Source of the DNA: Pseudomonas sp. KU43P | Lineage (GTDB): Bacteria > Pseudomonadota > Gammaproteobacteria > Pseudomonadales > Pseudomonadaceae | Length of the DNA: 64,000 bases | Assembly: GCF_033095865.1 (NCBI RefSeq) | Contig: NZ_AP019365.1 | Location: 3,569,501 to 3,633,500, forward strand | Direction: 5' to 3' | Shown: piece after piece, positions 56,356 through 64,000 of the stretch | How positions within the stretch are numbered: the stretch's first letter is position 1 | How the letters are laid out: each line of letters starts with the position of its first letter | Program-made: the position numbers and the translations under genes | The notes under the pieces: model-generated | What the model saw: only the letters and a program-made list of their open reading frames with translations | Database searches by the model: none | Told to the model about the DNA's origin: nothing

Positions 56356-57582
56356 TTACGCAGAGGTTGCCCGCGCCTGGTCGTTTTGTGCTGCTGATGT
56401 CGACAGCGGCAAGATGAGGCTGAAGGTGGCACCCTTGCCCTCCTCGCTCTCGACCAGAATGCGCCCGCCATGGGCTTGGACGATCTGCTCGGAGATATAC
56501 AGCCCCAAGCCCAGACCGCAGCTGGCCTGGTGTGCGGCGACCCGCTCGAACTGCTGGAAGATCCGCTGCTGGTTGGCAGCACTGATGCCGATGCCCTGGT
56601 CCTGTACCTGCACCCAGGCCATGCCTTCCTGAGCGAACACCCTTACATGAACCGGGCGCCGGTCGCCGTAGCGCAACGCATTGGACAACAGGTTGGCCAG
56701 TACTTGTTCAATACGAAACTCGTCCCACTCACCCTGCAACGGCTCGCAGCGCTGCAACTCGATGTAGGTTTCCAGCGCCGTCGCCTGGGCCGTGAAATTC
56801 TCCACCAGGCCACGGGCCAGATGGCCGAGGTCGAACAGCTTGGGCCGCAGCGACAGCTTGCCAGTGCGAATGCGCGACACATCGAGCATGTCTTCGATCA
56901 AACGGATCAGGCTGTTGATCTGCCGTTCGTCGCGCTCGACCATCGCCTGCAGCTTGTCGGCGCTGAACGCGTCGAGGTTGCCACGCGCCAGGTGCATCTT
57001 GCGCAACTGGGTTTCCAGAATCAGGCCGTTCAGCGGAGTGCGCACCTCATGGGAGACGATCGACATGAAGTCGTCGCGCATGCGCACCGCGCGCTCCAGC
57101 TCACCCTGCGCCACCTGCAACTGGGCCAGCAGCTGCTCCTGCTGCTCGCGGCTGTGCTCCAGGGCCTGCAACTGGCGATCGAGCACCTTGCGCTGGCGGT
57201 ACAGGTCGACGAACACCGACACCTTGCTCTTCACTGCCATGGTGTCGAGCGGCTTGTACAGAAAATCCACCGCGCCGCTCTCGTAGCCCTTGAAGGCGTA
57301 GTTCATCTCGCGGCCGGCCGCGGTAACGAAGACGATCGGGATATTGCGAGTCTTTTCCGTGCCGCGCATCAGCTCGGCCAGCTCGAAACCGTTCATGCCC
57401 GGCATCTGCACGTCGAGAATGGCCAGGGCAAACTCGTGCTCGAGCAGCAGCGACAACGCCGCTTCGGCCGAATGGGCCTGGTGCACCTCGCAGCCTTCCC
57501 CTTGGATCAGGGCGTCAAGGGCCAGCAGGTTTTCCGGCAGGTCGTCGACGATCAGCAGTTTGGCAGTGATGGGGCTTAGCAT
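56356..57582 (-). CDS. Receiver-histidine kinase hybrid
   Basis: A 408-residue protein with an N-terminal receiver (LLIVDDLPENLLALDALI, then LAILDVQMPGMNGFELAEL), a linker coiled coil, a HisKA domain with SIVSHEVRTPLNGLILETQL, and an ATPase domain with NLLSNALRYGD and GLGLGLYISEQIV. It has no membrane segment, so it is a cytosolic kinase controlled by another kinase through its receiver. The ATG overlaps the CheB stop by 7 bp. Confidence 0.9.
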   Translation of the reverse strand: MLSPITAKLLIVDDLPENLLALDALIQGEGCEVHQAHSAEAALSLLLEHEFALAILDVQMPGMNGFELAELMRGTEKTRNIPIVFVTAAGREMNYAFKGYESGAVDFLYKPLDTMAVKSKVSVFVDLYRQRKVLDRQLQALEHSREQQEQLLAQLQVAQGELERAVRMRDDFMSIVSHEVRTPLNGLILETQLRKMHLARGNLDAFSADKLQAMVERDERQINSLIRLIEDMLDVSRIRTGKLSLRPKLFDLGHLARGLVENFTAQATALETYIELQRCEPLQGEWDEFRIEQVLANLLSNALRYGDRRPVHVRVFAQEGMAWVQVQDQGIGISAANQQRIFQQFERVAAHQASCGLGLGLYISEQIVQAHGGRILVESEEGKGATFSLILPLSTSAAQNDQARATSA

Positions 57583-58151
57583 GCGCTGGATTCCAGGTTT
57601 GCGAGCAACTGCTCGATGCCGCTCAGAGAAAGTATATGGTCTGGCTGATGCAGGGCCAGTGCGGCCTCCGGCATCAACGCCACCTGAGCATCGCGGGGGT
57701 CCTGGACCACGGTCCGGCCGCCGCTGTTCTTGATGTAGGCAAGGCCGGCGGCGCCGTCCTCATTGGCCCCGGTGAGGAGGATGCCAAGCAGGCCGTCGCC
57801 GAATGCATCGGCCGCCGACATGAACAGGTAATCGATCGCTGGGCGCGAGAAATGCACCGGCTCTTCCTGGCTCAGCGACAGGCTGAAGTCGCGCTCGACC
57901 GACAAGTGGTAGCCGGGCGTGGCCACGTAGATCTGGCCGGGGGCGATCACCTGCTTGTCATGCGCCTCGCACACCGGCCGATGCACCCGCCGCTGCAGCA
58001 CTTCGGCAAGCTGACTGTGGCGATCATCGGGCAGGTGCAGCACGCACAGCACCGGCGTGGTGAACCCCACCGGCAGGCCGCCGAGCACTTGCAACAGGGC
58101 CGCCACGCCGCCCGCCGAGGCGCCGATCACTACCGCGTTTACGCCGTTCAT
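57576..58151 (-). CDS. CheB-type protein-glutamate methylesterase (no receiver)
   Basis: A 191-residue stand-alone methylesterase domain. The catalytic Ser is in VVIGASAGGVAALLQVL, the His in VLCVLHLPDDRHS, and the Asp in LLTGANEDGAAGL. Chemotaxis CheB has an N-terminal receiver, missing here, so activity is not controlled by direct phosphorylation. Its ATG overlaps the CheR stop (ATGA). It is part of a five-gene operon with a CheR and hybrid kinases, without chemoreceptors. Confidence 0.9.
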   Translation of the reverse strand: MNGVNAVVIGASAGGVAALLQVLGGLPVGFTTPVLCVLHLPDDRHSQLAEVLQRRVHRPVCEAHDKQVIAPGQIYVATPGYHLSVERDFSLSLSQEEPVHFSRPAIDYLFMSAADAFGDGLLGILLTGANEDGAAGLAYIKNSGGRTVVQDPRDAQVALMPEAALALHQPDHILSLSGIEQLLANLESSAC

Positions 58152-58969
58152 GATTTGCGGTAGATCCGTTCAGGCTTGACCAACGGCTCGAAGCGCTCTG
58201 CGTAGGCGGAGAAGTCCACCGACTCCTTGCTGCCCAGCACCAGGAAACCGCGGTGGCACAAGGACTCGTGGAACAGCCCCAGGGCCCTGTCCTGCAGCGC
58301 CTTGTTGAAGTAGATCAGCACATTGCGGCACGACACCAGCTGGGTTTCCGAGAACACACTGTCGGTGGCCAGGCTGTGGTCGGCGAAGGTCACGTTATCG
58401 CGCAGGCTGCTGTCCATGATGGCGTTACCGTAGGCTGCGGTGTAGTACTCGGAAAAGTCCCGACGGCCACCGGCCCTGCGGTAGTTCTCTTCGTACTCGC
58501 GCATGCTCTGCATCGAATAGATGCCCTGCTTGGCCTTCTCCAGCGAACGAGGGTTGATGTCGGTGGCGTAGATGATGGTGCGATCGAGCAGACCCTCTTC
58601 GCGCAGCAGGATGGCCATCGAATACACCTCCTCCCCCGTGCTGCACCCGGCGATCCAGATCTTGATCGACGGCCAGGTGCGCAGCAGCGGCACCACCTCG
58701 TTGCGCAGCGCCAGGAAGTGGCTGGGGTCGCGGAACATCTCGCTGACCGGGATCGTCAGGAACTGCAGCAGCTGCATGAACATCCCCGGGTCGTGCAGCA
58801 CCCGTTCCTGCAGGGCCGACACGGTAAGGCAGTCGAACTGGCGCAGGGCATGGAGAATCCGGCGCTTGATCGAAGCGCCGGAGTAATCGCGGAAATCGTA
58901 GCTGTACTTGAGGTAGATCGCCTCGATCAGCAAGCGGATCTCGATGTCGGTGTTGCGTTCGCTAGTCAA
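58148..58969 (-). CDS. CheR-type protein-glutamate methyltransferase
   Basis: A 273-residue methyltransferase with the N-terminal helical CheR domain and the SAM site IWIAGCSTGEEVYSMAILL, followed by RNVLIYFNKALQDRAL. The start is TTG at 58969, overlapping the hybrid kinase stop as TTGA, with GGAG five bases before. It would methylate Glu residues of a receptor or, in this context, of the hybrid kinase or an unlinked receptor. Confidence 0.9.
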   Translation of the reverse strand: MTSERNTDIEIRLLIEAIYLKYSYDFRDYSGASIKRRILHALRQFDCLTVSALQERVLHDPGMFMQLLQFLTIPVSEMFRDPSHFLALRNEVVPLLRTWPSIKIWIAGCSTGEEVYSMAILLREEGLLDRTIIYATDINPRSLEKAKQGIYSMQSMREYEENYRRAGGRRDFSEYYTAAYGNAIMDSSLRDNVTFADHSLATDSVFSETQLVSCRNVLIYFNKALQDRALGLFHESLCHRGFLVLGSKESVDFSAYAERFEPLVKPERIYRKS

Positions 58970-61900
58970 ATTCGCTCCAGTTGCGGCAGCCAGACACGGA
59001 TCAACGAGAACAGGCGGTCCAGGTCGATCGGTTTGGCCAGGTAATCATTGGCGCCAGCCTGCAGGCATCGCTGCTGGTCGTCCTTCATCGCCTTGGCGGT
59101 CACGGCGATGATCGGCAGCTTGCGCCAACGTGGTTGCTGGCGGATCAGCCGGGTGGCCTCGAAACCGTCCATCTCCGGCATCATCACGTCCATCAGCACC
59201 AGGTCGATGTCGTCGTGCTGCTCCAGGCGCTCGATGGCTTCACGCCCGTTGCGGCCGATCTCGACGATCGCGCCCTTGTGCTCCAAGGCGCTGGTGAGGG
59301 CAAAGATGTTACGCACATCGTCATCCACCAGCAGTATCTTGCGGCCCTCGAACACCTTGTCGCGGCTGCGCGCGGTCTTGAGCATGCGTTGGCGTTCATG
59401 GGACAACTGCGATTCGACTTTGTGCAGGAACAATGTCACTTCGTCGAGCAGACGCTCCGGCGAGCGGGCGCCCTTGATGATGATCGAGCGCGAATACTTG
59501 AGCAGGTCGGTTTCTTCTTCACGGGTCAGGTTGCGCCCGGTGTAGACGATCACCGGCGGGAAGGCCCGGATGTCCTCGGCGGTCATGCGCTTGAGCAGCT
59601 CGTTGCCGAGCATGTCCGGCAGCTTGAGGTCGATGATCATGCAGTCGTAGACGTTCTCGCGCAACAGCGCCAGGGCGTCCTGGGCCATGGCCACGGCGGT
59701 GATCTCGACATCGTCGTCGCCGATCAGCCGGGCGATGCTCTCACGCTGCAGGTCGTCGTCTTCCACCAGCAGGATGTGCTTGAGCTTCTGGGTGAGCTTG
59801 GCCTCCAGGCGGGCGAACACCTCTTTGAGCTGTTCACGGCTGGTCGGCTTGACTGCGTAGCCCACCGCGCCCATGTGCATGGCCGCTTCTACGCGGTCCT
59901 CCACGGAAATGATGTGCACCGGAATGTGCCGGGTGCCTGCCAGCTCCTTCAGGCGCTGCAGCACGGTGAGGCCGGAATGGTCGGGCAGGCGCATGTCGAG
60001 CAGGATCGCATCGGGAATGTACTGGGCCGCCAGGGCAAAGCCTTCATCGGCGCCCTGGGCCACCAGGCAGCTGTAGCCGAGCTCGTGGGCCAGGTCGAAG
60101 AGGATACGAGCGAAGTTCGGCTCGTCCTCGATCACCAGGATGCAGCGGTTGTCGAACGGCGCCCGTTCACGGTCGTCGGCGAAGGCCAGTGCCGGCAGCT
60201 TCTGTGCCGCCGGTGCGGCAACCTTGGGTGCAGGCGGCAAGGTGTCGACCGCCGGGCGCAGGCTCAGGGCTTCGACCTCATCGGTATCGACCTCATAGCG
60301 CTCAGGCAGGATCAGGCTGAACACGCTGCCCTGGCCAGGGCTGCTGTCGACGCTGATCTGCCCGCCCAGCAGATGCGCCAGGTCGCGGGAAATCGACAGG
60401 CCCAGGCCGGTGCCGCCGTAACGGCGGTTGCTGCTGCCGTCGACCTGGTGGAAAGCACCGAAGATCGCCTGCTGCTGGTCGGCGGCGATGCCGATGCCCG
60501 AATCGCGCACGGCAAAGACGATGCCGGTGCCGGCCTGGTGGCTGATGGCCATGCTGACCTGGCCATGGTCGGTGAACTTGATGGCGTTGGACAGCAGGTT
60601 CTTGAGAATCTGCTCCAGGCGCTGGCGGTCGGTGAACAACGTGGCCGGCACCTGCCCTTCGATCTTCACCTCGAAACCCAGGCCCTTGTGCTCGGCCAGT
60701 GGCAGGAACATGCCGCGCAGGCCTTCGACCAGGCGCTCCAGCTGGGTGGTCTCGGGGCGCACTTCGAGCTTGCCGGCCTCGACCTTGGCGATGTCGAGAA
60801 TGTCGTTGATCAGGTTCAGCAGGTCGTTGCCGGCCGAGTAGATGGATTCGGCGAACTTGACCTGCTCGCCGCTGAGGTTGCCTTCGCCGTTCTCGGCCAG
60901 CAGCTTGGCCAGGATCAGCGAGCTGTTGAGCGGCGTGCGCAGCTCGTGGGACATGTTGGCAAGGAACTCGGACTTGTACTTGCTGGAGCGCTGCAGGTCA
61001 TCGGCGCGGGCCTGCAGCTCTTGCTGGGCCTGGCTCAATTCGTCGTTCTTGCGGTCCAGGGCATCGGTGCGTTCGGACAACTGCTCGTTGGTCTGCTCGA
61101 GCTCGGCCTGCTGGGTTTCCAGGTGCGCCTGGGACTCCTTGAGCACCCGGGATTGCTCTTCGAGCTCTTCGTTGGCGGTCTTGAGTTCTTCCTGCTGCAC
61201 CTGCAGTTCTTCGTTGAGCTGCTGGGTCTCGGCCAGCACTTCCTGCAGGCGCTGGCGGTAGCGGGCACTTTCGATGGACATGCCGAGGTTGCCGGCAACC
61301 CGCTCCATCAGCTCGTCGTCGCGCACCTGCAAAGGGCGCAGGAAGCCCAGTTCGATCACACCATTGATCTGACCGTCGTCGCTGGCCGGCATCAGCAGGG
61401 CGCTGCGCGGCAGGCCACTGCCCAGGCCGGAGCTCAGGCGGTAGTAATCCTCCGGCAAGTCTTCCAGGCGCAGCAGGCGGCCTTCGCGCACCGCCTGAGC
61501 CAACAGCCCATCGTGGCTGGCCAGCACCTGTTCGCGGGCTTGCTGTTCGGCATCCAGGCCATAGCTGGCCACGCGCACCAGGCGGCCGTGGCCGTCGCGC
61601 ACGTAGAGCGCACCGACCACGCTGCCCAGGTAACTGGCGAAGAAGCGCAGGATGTTGTCGCCAAGCATGGGCAGGGTCAGTTGCCCCAGCACCTGCTCGG
61701 CGAGCTGGGTCTGGCCGTTGCGCAGCCAGGCTTGGTGTTCCAGGCGTTCGGCCGAGCGCTGCTGGGCCTTGAGGTTGTCATCGTAACTGCTCGACAGCGC
61801 CAGTAGGTCACGCCGCCCCAGGTAGGCCAGCAAACCACTGAGGCCGACGATGAACAGCACGAACGCGGTAATGGCGGTGATCGTGACGCTGCTGACCGTT

Positions 61901-62463
61901 TCGTGGCGGCTCATGCGCAACTGCTGTTCGGTGCCCACCAGGTCGTCGAATTCCTTGCGGATTTCGTCGGTGATGCGCTTACCGCGGCCATTGCCGATCG
62001 CCTCGCGGAAGTCGCCGCCGCTGCGGCGCTGGGTGATCATCTCGCCGCCGAAGTCGTTCCAGGCCTTCTGCAAGGCGATCAGGCGGTCGATGCGGTCGAC
62101 TTGCTGCGGGTTGTCCTCGACCATGCTGCGCAGGCTCTGCAAACTGCCGAGAATTTTCGGCTTGGCCACCTCGTAGGGGTCGAGGAAGCGCTCATCGCCA
62201 GTGATCAGGAAGCCGCGCATGCCGGTTTCCATGTCGATCGACAGCTTGACCGTCTCGTTGGCATTGCCGATGACCCGGTCGGTGTGTTCGACCCATTGCA
62301 TGGCCGACAGCAAGTAATTGATGACCGCGACGAAGGCCACGGCGCCGAGCAGGCCCAAGCCTAACGGCAGGCCAATGTTGCGGCTCAACAGCTTGCGGAA
62401 GCTTCGTTGGTCCATCGAGGCTGCTTGAATCATGTGAAAACGCCCGAGCGAAATAAAGTCCAT
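58966..62463 (-). CDS. CHASE3-GAF hybrid histidine kinase with three receivers
   Basis: An 1165-residue membrane kinase. Order: TM near 33-55, CHASE3 periplasmic domain about 60-195 (ITGDERFLDPYEVAK), TM near 200-220, GAF about 260-400, long coiled coil 415-520, HisKA with ANMSHELRTPLNSSL, ATPase with NLLSNAIKFTDHG and GGTGLGLSISRDL, then receivers with Asp in DAILLDMRLPDHS, CMIIDLKLPDM and LVLMDVMMPEMDG. It is the first gene of the signalling operon. ATGs at 62463 and two positions up to 16 codons downstream are all possible starts. Confidence 0.92.
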   Translation of the reverse strand: MDFISLGRFHMIQAASMDQRSFRKLLSRNIGLPLGLGLLGAVAFVAVINYLLSAMQWVEHTDRVIGNANETVKLSIDMETGMRGFLITGDERFLDPYEVAKPKILGSLQSLRSMVEDNPQQVDRIDRLIALQKAWNDFGGEMITQRRSGGDFREAIGNGRGKRITDEIRKEFDDLVGTEQQLRMSRHETVSSVTITAITAFVLFIVGLSGLLAYLGRRDLLALSSSYDDNLKAQQRSAERLEHQAWLRNGQTQLAEQVLGQLTLPMLGDNILRFFASYLGSVVGALYVRDGHGRLVRVASYGLDAEQQAREQVLASHDGLLAQAVREGRLLRLEDLPEDYYRLSSGLGSGLPRSALLMPASDDGQINGVIELGFLRPLQVRDDELMERVAGNLGMSIESARYRQRLQEVLAETQQLNEELQVQQEELKTANEELEEQSRVLKESQAHLETQQAELEQTNEQLSERTDALDRKNDELSQAQQELQARADDLQRSSKYKSEFLANMSHELRTPLNSSLILAKLLAENGEGNLSGEQVKFAESIYSAGNDLLNLINDILDIAKVEAGKLEVRPETTQLERLVEGLRGMFLPLAEHKGLGFEVKIEGQVPATLFTDRQRLEQILKNLLSNAIKFTDHGQVSMAISHQAGTGIVFAVRDSGIGIAADQQQAIFGAFHQVDGSSNRRYGGTGLGLSISRDLAHLLGGQISVDSSPGQGSVFSLILPERYEVDTDEVEALSLRPAVDTLPPAPKVAAPAAQKLPALAFADDRERAPFDNRCILVIEDEPNFARILFDLAHELGYSCLVAQGADEGFALAAQYIPDAILLDMRLPDHSGLTVLQRLKELAGTRHIPVHIISVEDRVEAAMHMGAVGYAVKPTSREQLKEVFARLEAKLTQKLKHILLVEDDDLQRESIARLIGDDDVEITAVAMAQDALALLRENVYDCMIIDLKLPDMLGNELLKRMTAEDIRAFPPVIVYTGRNLTREEETDLLKYSRSIIIKGARSPERLLDEVTLFLHKVESQLSHERQRMLKTARSRDKVFEGRKILLVDDDVRNIFALTSALEHKGAIVEIGRNGREAIERLEQHDDIDLVLMDVMMPEMDGFEATRLIRQQPRWRKLPIIAVTAKAMKDDQQRCLQAGANDYLAKPIDLDRLFSLIRVWLPQLERI

Positions 62464-62685
62464 TGATCAGTGTGGCGGCCGAAGCCTTGCTTGGCTGCCG
62501 CTGCGCTCACCGGTTAACAAGCGAGTTTAACCAGCTTTGACCGCTTCGGCAGGGCATTTAGCCAGTATTTGAAGGCTGTGCGCGCGAATCGTTCCATCGA
62601 AGTGTGATGGCCGGTATCCTCGGGAACTTCTGTCACCGCGTGGCGAACAGAATAGAGACATGCCTTTTTCAACAGGAAACGAACC

Positions 62686-63036
62686 ATGCAACTTCTGGTA
62701 GTCGAAGACGACGACATCGTACGCATGCTGATGGTCGAAGTGCTCGACGAGTTGGGCTACAAGGCCATCGAAGCGGAAAACGCCACGAGTGCCCTGCGCA
62801 TTCTCGAAGACCCGGATCAGCCCTTGGCCCTGCTGATGACCGACGTGGGCCTGCCCGACATGCGCGGCGAAGAGCTGGCAGCCAAGGCCCGTGCGCTGCG
62901 CCCACTGCTGCCGGTGCTATTTGCCAGCGGCTATGCCGAGAGCCTGAACGTGCCTGAAGGGATGCACATGATCGGCAAGCCGTTCAGCATCGAACAGTTA
63001 CGCGAAAAAGTGGTGGGGATTCTGGGTACGCCGTGA
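62686..63036 (+). CDS. Single-domain response regulator
   Basis: A 116-residue receiver with EDDD acidic pocket near residue 6, the Asp in LLMTDVGLPDM and Lys in MIGKPFSIEQLRE. No output domain. It is divergent from the hybrid kinase operon across 222 bp and could share phosphate with it. AGGAAA lies at proper distance from the ATG. Confidence 0.9.
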   Translation: MQLLVVEDDDIVRMLMVEVLDELGYKAIEAENATSALRILEDPDQPLALLMTDVGLPDMRGEELAAKARALRPLLPVLFASGYAESLNVPEGMHMIGKPFSIEQLREKVVGILGTP

Positions 63037-63047
63037 GAGCGGTGTGG

Positions 63048-63140
63048 GCTTTATCGCCGGCAAGCCGGCTGCCACAGGGGCCCCACTGTATTCGGGCCCA
63101 GTGGAATACCTGTGGGAGCCGGCTTGCCGGCGATAAGGCC
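63048..63140. repeat. REP inverted pair
   Basis: TTATCGCCGGCAAGCCGGCT and the inverse AGCCGGCTTGCCGGCGATAA flank a 30-bp centre between convergent genes. Confidence 0.88.
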
Positions 63141-63148
63141 AGCCCTGC

Positions 63149-63898
63149 CTAAAGCTCCCGCCGCAACAGGTAGGTATCCATGACCCACCCCTTGCGCGCC
63201 CTCGCCTCCTCCCGCACCTCCAGAATGCGCGCCTTGACCGCCTGCAAAGGCCCGGCAATCAGCACCTCGTCCTCGGTGCCCAGGTAAGCGCCCCAGTAGA
63301 TCACCAGCCCGGGGTCGTCGAGCGCAGCGAACGCACACTGCCCATCGAGCATCACCACCACATTGTCCATCACCCCTTGCTCGATCAGGCGCCGCCCTGG
63401 CAGCACGGTCAGCGGCTCGCCGATACGGTTGAGCGGGACCAGATGCCGCGCTGCCAACGCCTGCACGCTGCTGATACCCGGAATTACCTGCAGGCGCAGG
63501 GCAACGCCCCGTTCGCGAACAAGATCCAGCACGCGCAAGGTGCTGTCATACAAACTCGGCTCGCCCCACAGCAAGAAGGCACCGATATCCTCGGCGCCCA
63601 TTTCCTCGCTGATCAGGCGGGCGTACAGGGCAGCGCGCTGGCGATGCCAGTCCTGCACGGCCTCCACATAGTCCACGGCCTCGGCATCGCGTCGCGGGTC
63701 GGCGACCTGCACCAGGCGGTAGCCACCTTCGGGGCAGTAACGTTCGAGGATGGCCTTGCGCAGCCCTACCAGCGCGTCCTTGTCAGCGCCCTTGTCGAGC
63801 ACGAAGAACACCGTGGCACGGCGCATCGCCTCCACGGCCTCGTAGGTGACCTGGCGTGGGTCGCCGGGGCCGATGCCGATCAGCAGCAGCTCTTTCAT
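63149..63898 (-). CDS. cobF: Precorrin-6A synthase (deacetylating)
   Basis: A 249-residue SAM-dependent methyltransferase of the tetrapyrrole methylase fold. The N terminus LLLIGIGPGDPRQVTYEAVEAM, the LWGEPSLYDSTLRVL segment and RLQVIPGISSVQALAARH match CobF, which methylates C-1 and removes the acetyl group in the aerobic cobalamin pathway. Other cob genes are not adjacent within the window. Confidence 0.9.
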   Translation of the reverse strand: MKELLLIGIGPGDPRQVTYEAVEAMRRATVFFVLDKGADKDALVGLRKAILERYCPEGGYRLVQVADPRRDAEAVDYVEAVQDWHRQRAALYARLISEEMGAEDIGAFLLWGEPSLYDSTLRVLDLVRERGVALRLQVIPGISSVQALAARHLVPLNRIGEPLTVLPGRRLIEQGVMDNVVVMLDGQCAFAALDDPGLVIYWGAYLGTEDEVLIAGPLQAVKARILEVREEARARKGWVMDTYLLRREL

Positions 63899-63963
63899 TG
63901 CCTTGCCCGCAAAGAGGAACCAGCGGCCATTGTCGGCCGGCCGCCGGGGTTTGGCAAAGCGCC

Positions 63964-64000
63964 CTAGAAGATCGAGAAGGTGTAACTGACGATGACCCGG
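63964..64000 (-). CDS. C-terminal end of an outer-membrane beta-barrel protein (partial)
   Basis: Only the last eleven codons are in the window: RVIVSYTFSIF and a TAG at 63966-63964. A final strand with alternating hydrophobic residues and a terminal Phe is the outer-membrane insertion signal. It could be an OprD-family porin or a TonB receptor; the rest lies outside. Confidence 0.5.
   Translation of the reverse strand, partial: RVIVSYTFSIF

Noticed and set aside
58981..61806. A 941-codon rightward open frame opposite the hybrid kinase
   Set aside because: It is the antisense of a clear kinase with intact domains; long antisense frames are common in GC-rich coding DNA, and no ribosome site or domain was seen.

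Overview
The window is a high-GC Pseudomonas chromosome segment, most likely of the P. putida group. The evidence is the density of short inverted repeats built around GCCGGCAAGCCGGC (the typical P. putida REP pair), the Pseudomonas-type families (DUF2790, MocR regulators, MHS/MFS porters), and the block thiolase - 3-hydroxybutyryl-CoA dehydrogenase - TetR - CheB/CheR/hybrid kinase - cobF. That block resembles an order I remember from strain KT2440 but have not checked. No rRNA, tRNA or CRISPR array was seen.

Region 1 (1-5740) is an accessory, defence-like island with lower GC than its surroundings. It holds a leftward nucleoid-associated (NA37/NdpA-like) protein that runs off the left edge. 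Next comes a compact system of a highly structured RNA region (about 1266-1500), a SLATT-type membrane protein and a reverse transcriptase with an intact YVDD centre; the two genes overlap by ATGA. An FRG-domain protein follows. The island ends in a stretch with direct repeats (TGTCAATC, CATGCCAGCTCTG) that abuts a nicotinamidase gene lacking its N-terminal half. The RNA-SLATT-RT unit is the best candidate for an unusual system here; it looks like a DRT/UG-type anti-phage RT.

Region 2 (about 5.7-33.5 kb) is core-like metabolism and regulation: yeiE-like LysR/yeiH, ppnN, a membrane GGDEF protein, pssA, a GlxA-type AraC regulator, an amino-acid permease divergent from a MocR regulator, a leftward MFS/M20-amidohydrolase/HDAC-like deacetylase operon with a divergent LysR, a cytosine operon (codB-pucR-codA), a GST, a lipoprotein, a ParA-like ATPase behind a Pho-box-like repeat, and a DUF2946/TonB-receptor pair.

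Region 3 (33.5-48 kb) has a methyltransferase, an MHS transporter with aroQ and aroE (shikimate/quinate-type cluster), a thioredoxin-like/DUF2790 pair next to an OmpR/EnvZ-type two-component system, a DUF4174 protein, a 1478-residue LRR/NEL-type putative E3 ubiquitin-ligase effector, and DNA polymerase II.

Region 4 (48-64 kb) opens with a roughly 320-bp near-palindrome with complementary hexanucleotide repeats on its two arms. It continues with a MocR regulator, a CynX-type MFS porter preceded by a coupled 25-codon reading frame, an AhpD-like protein, an AraC regulator, the thiolase/hbd/tetR operon, a leftward five-gene signalling operon (hybrid kinase - CheR - CheB - receiver kinase - receiver), a rightward single receiver, cobF, and the last residues of an outer-membrane beta-barrel protein at the right edge.
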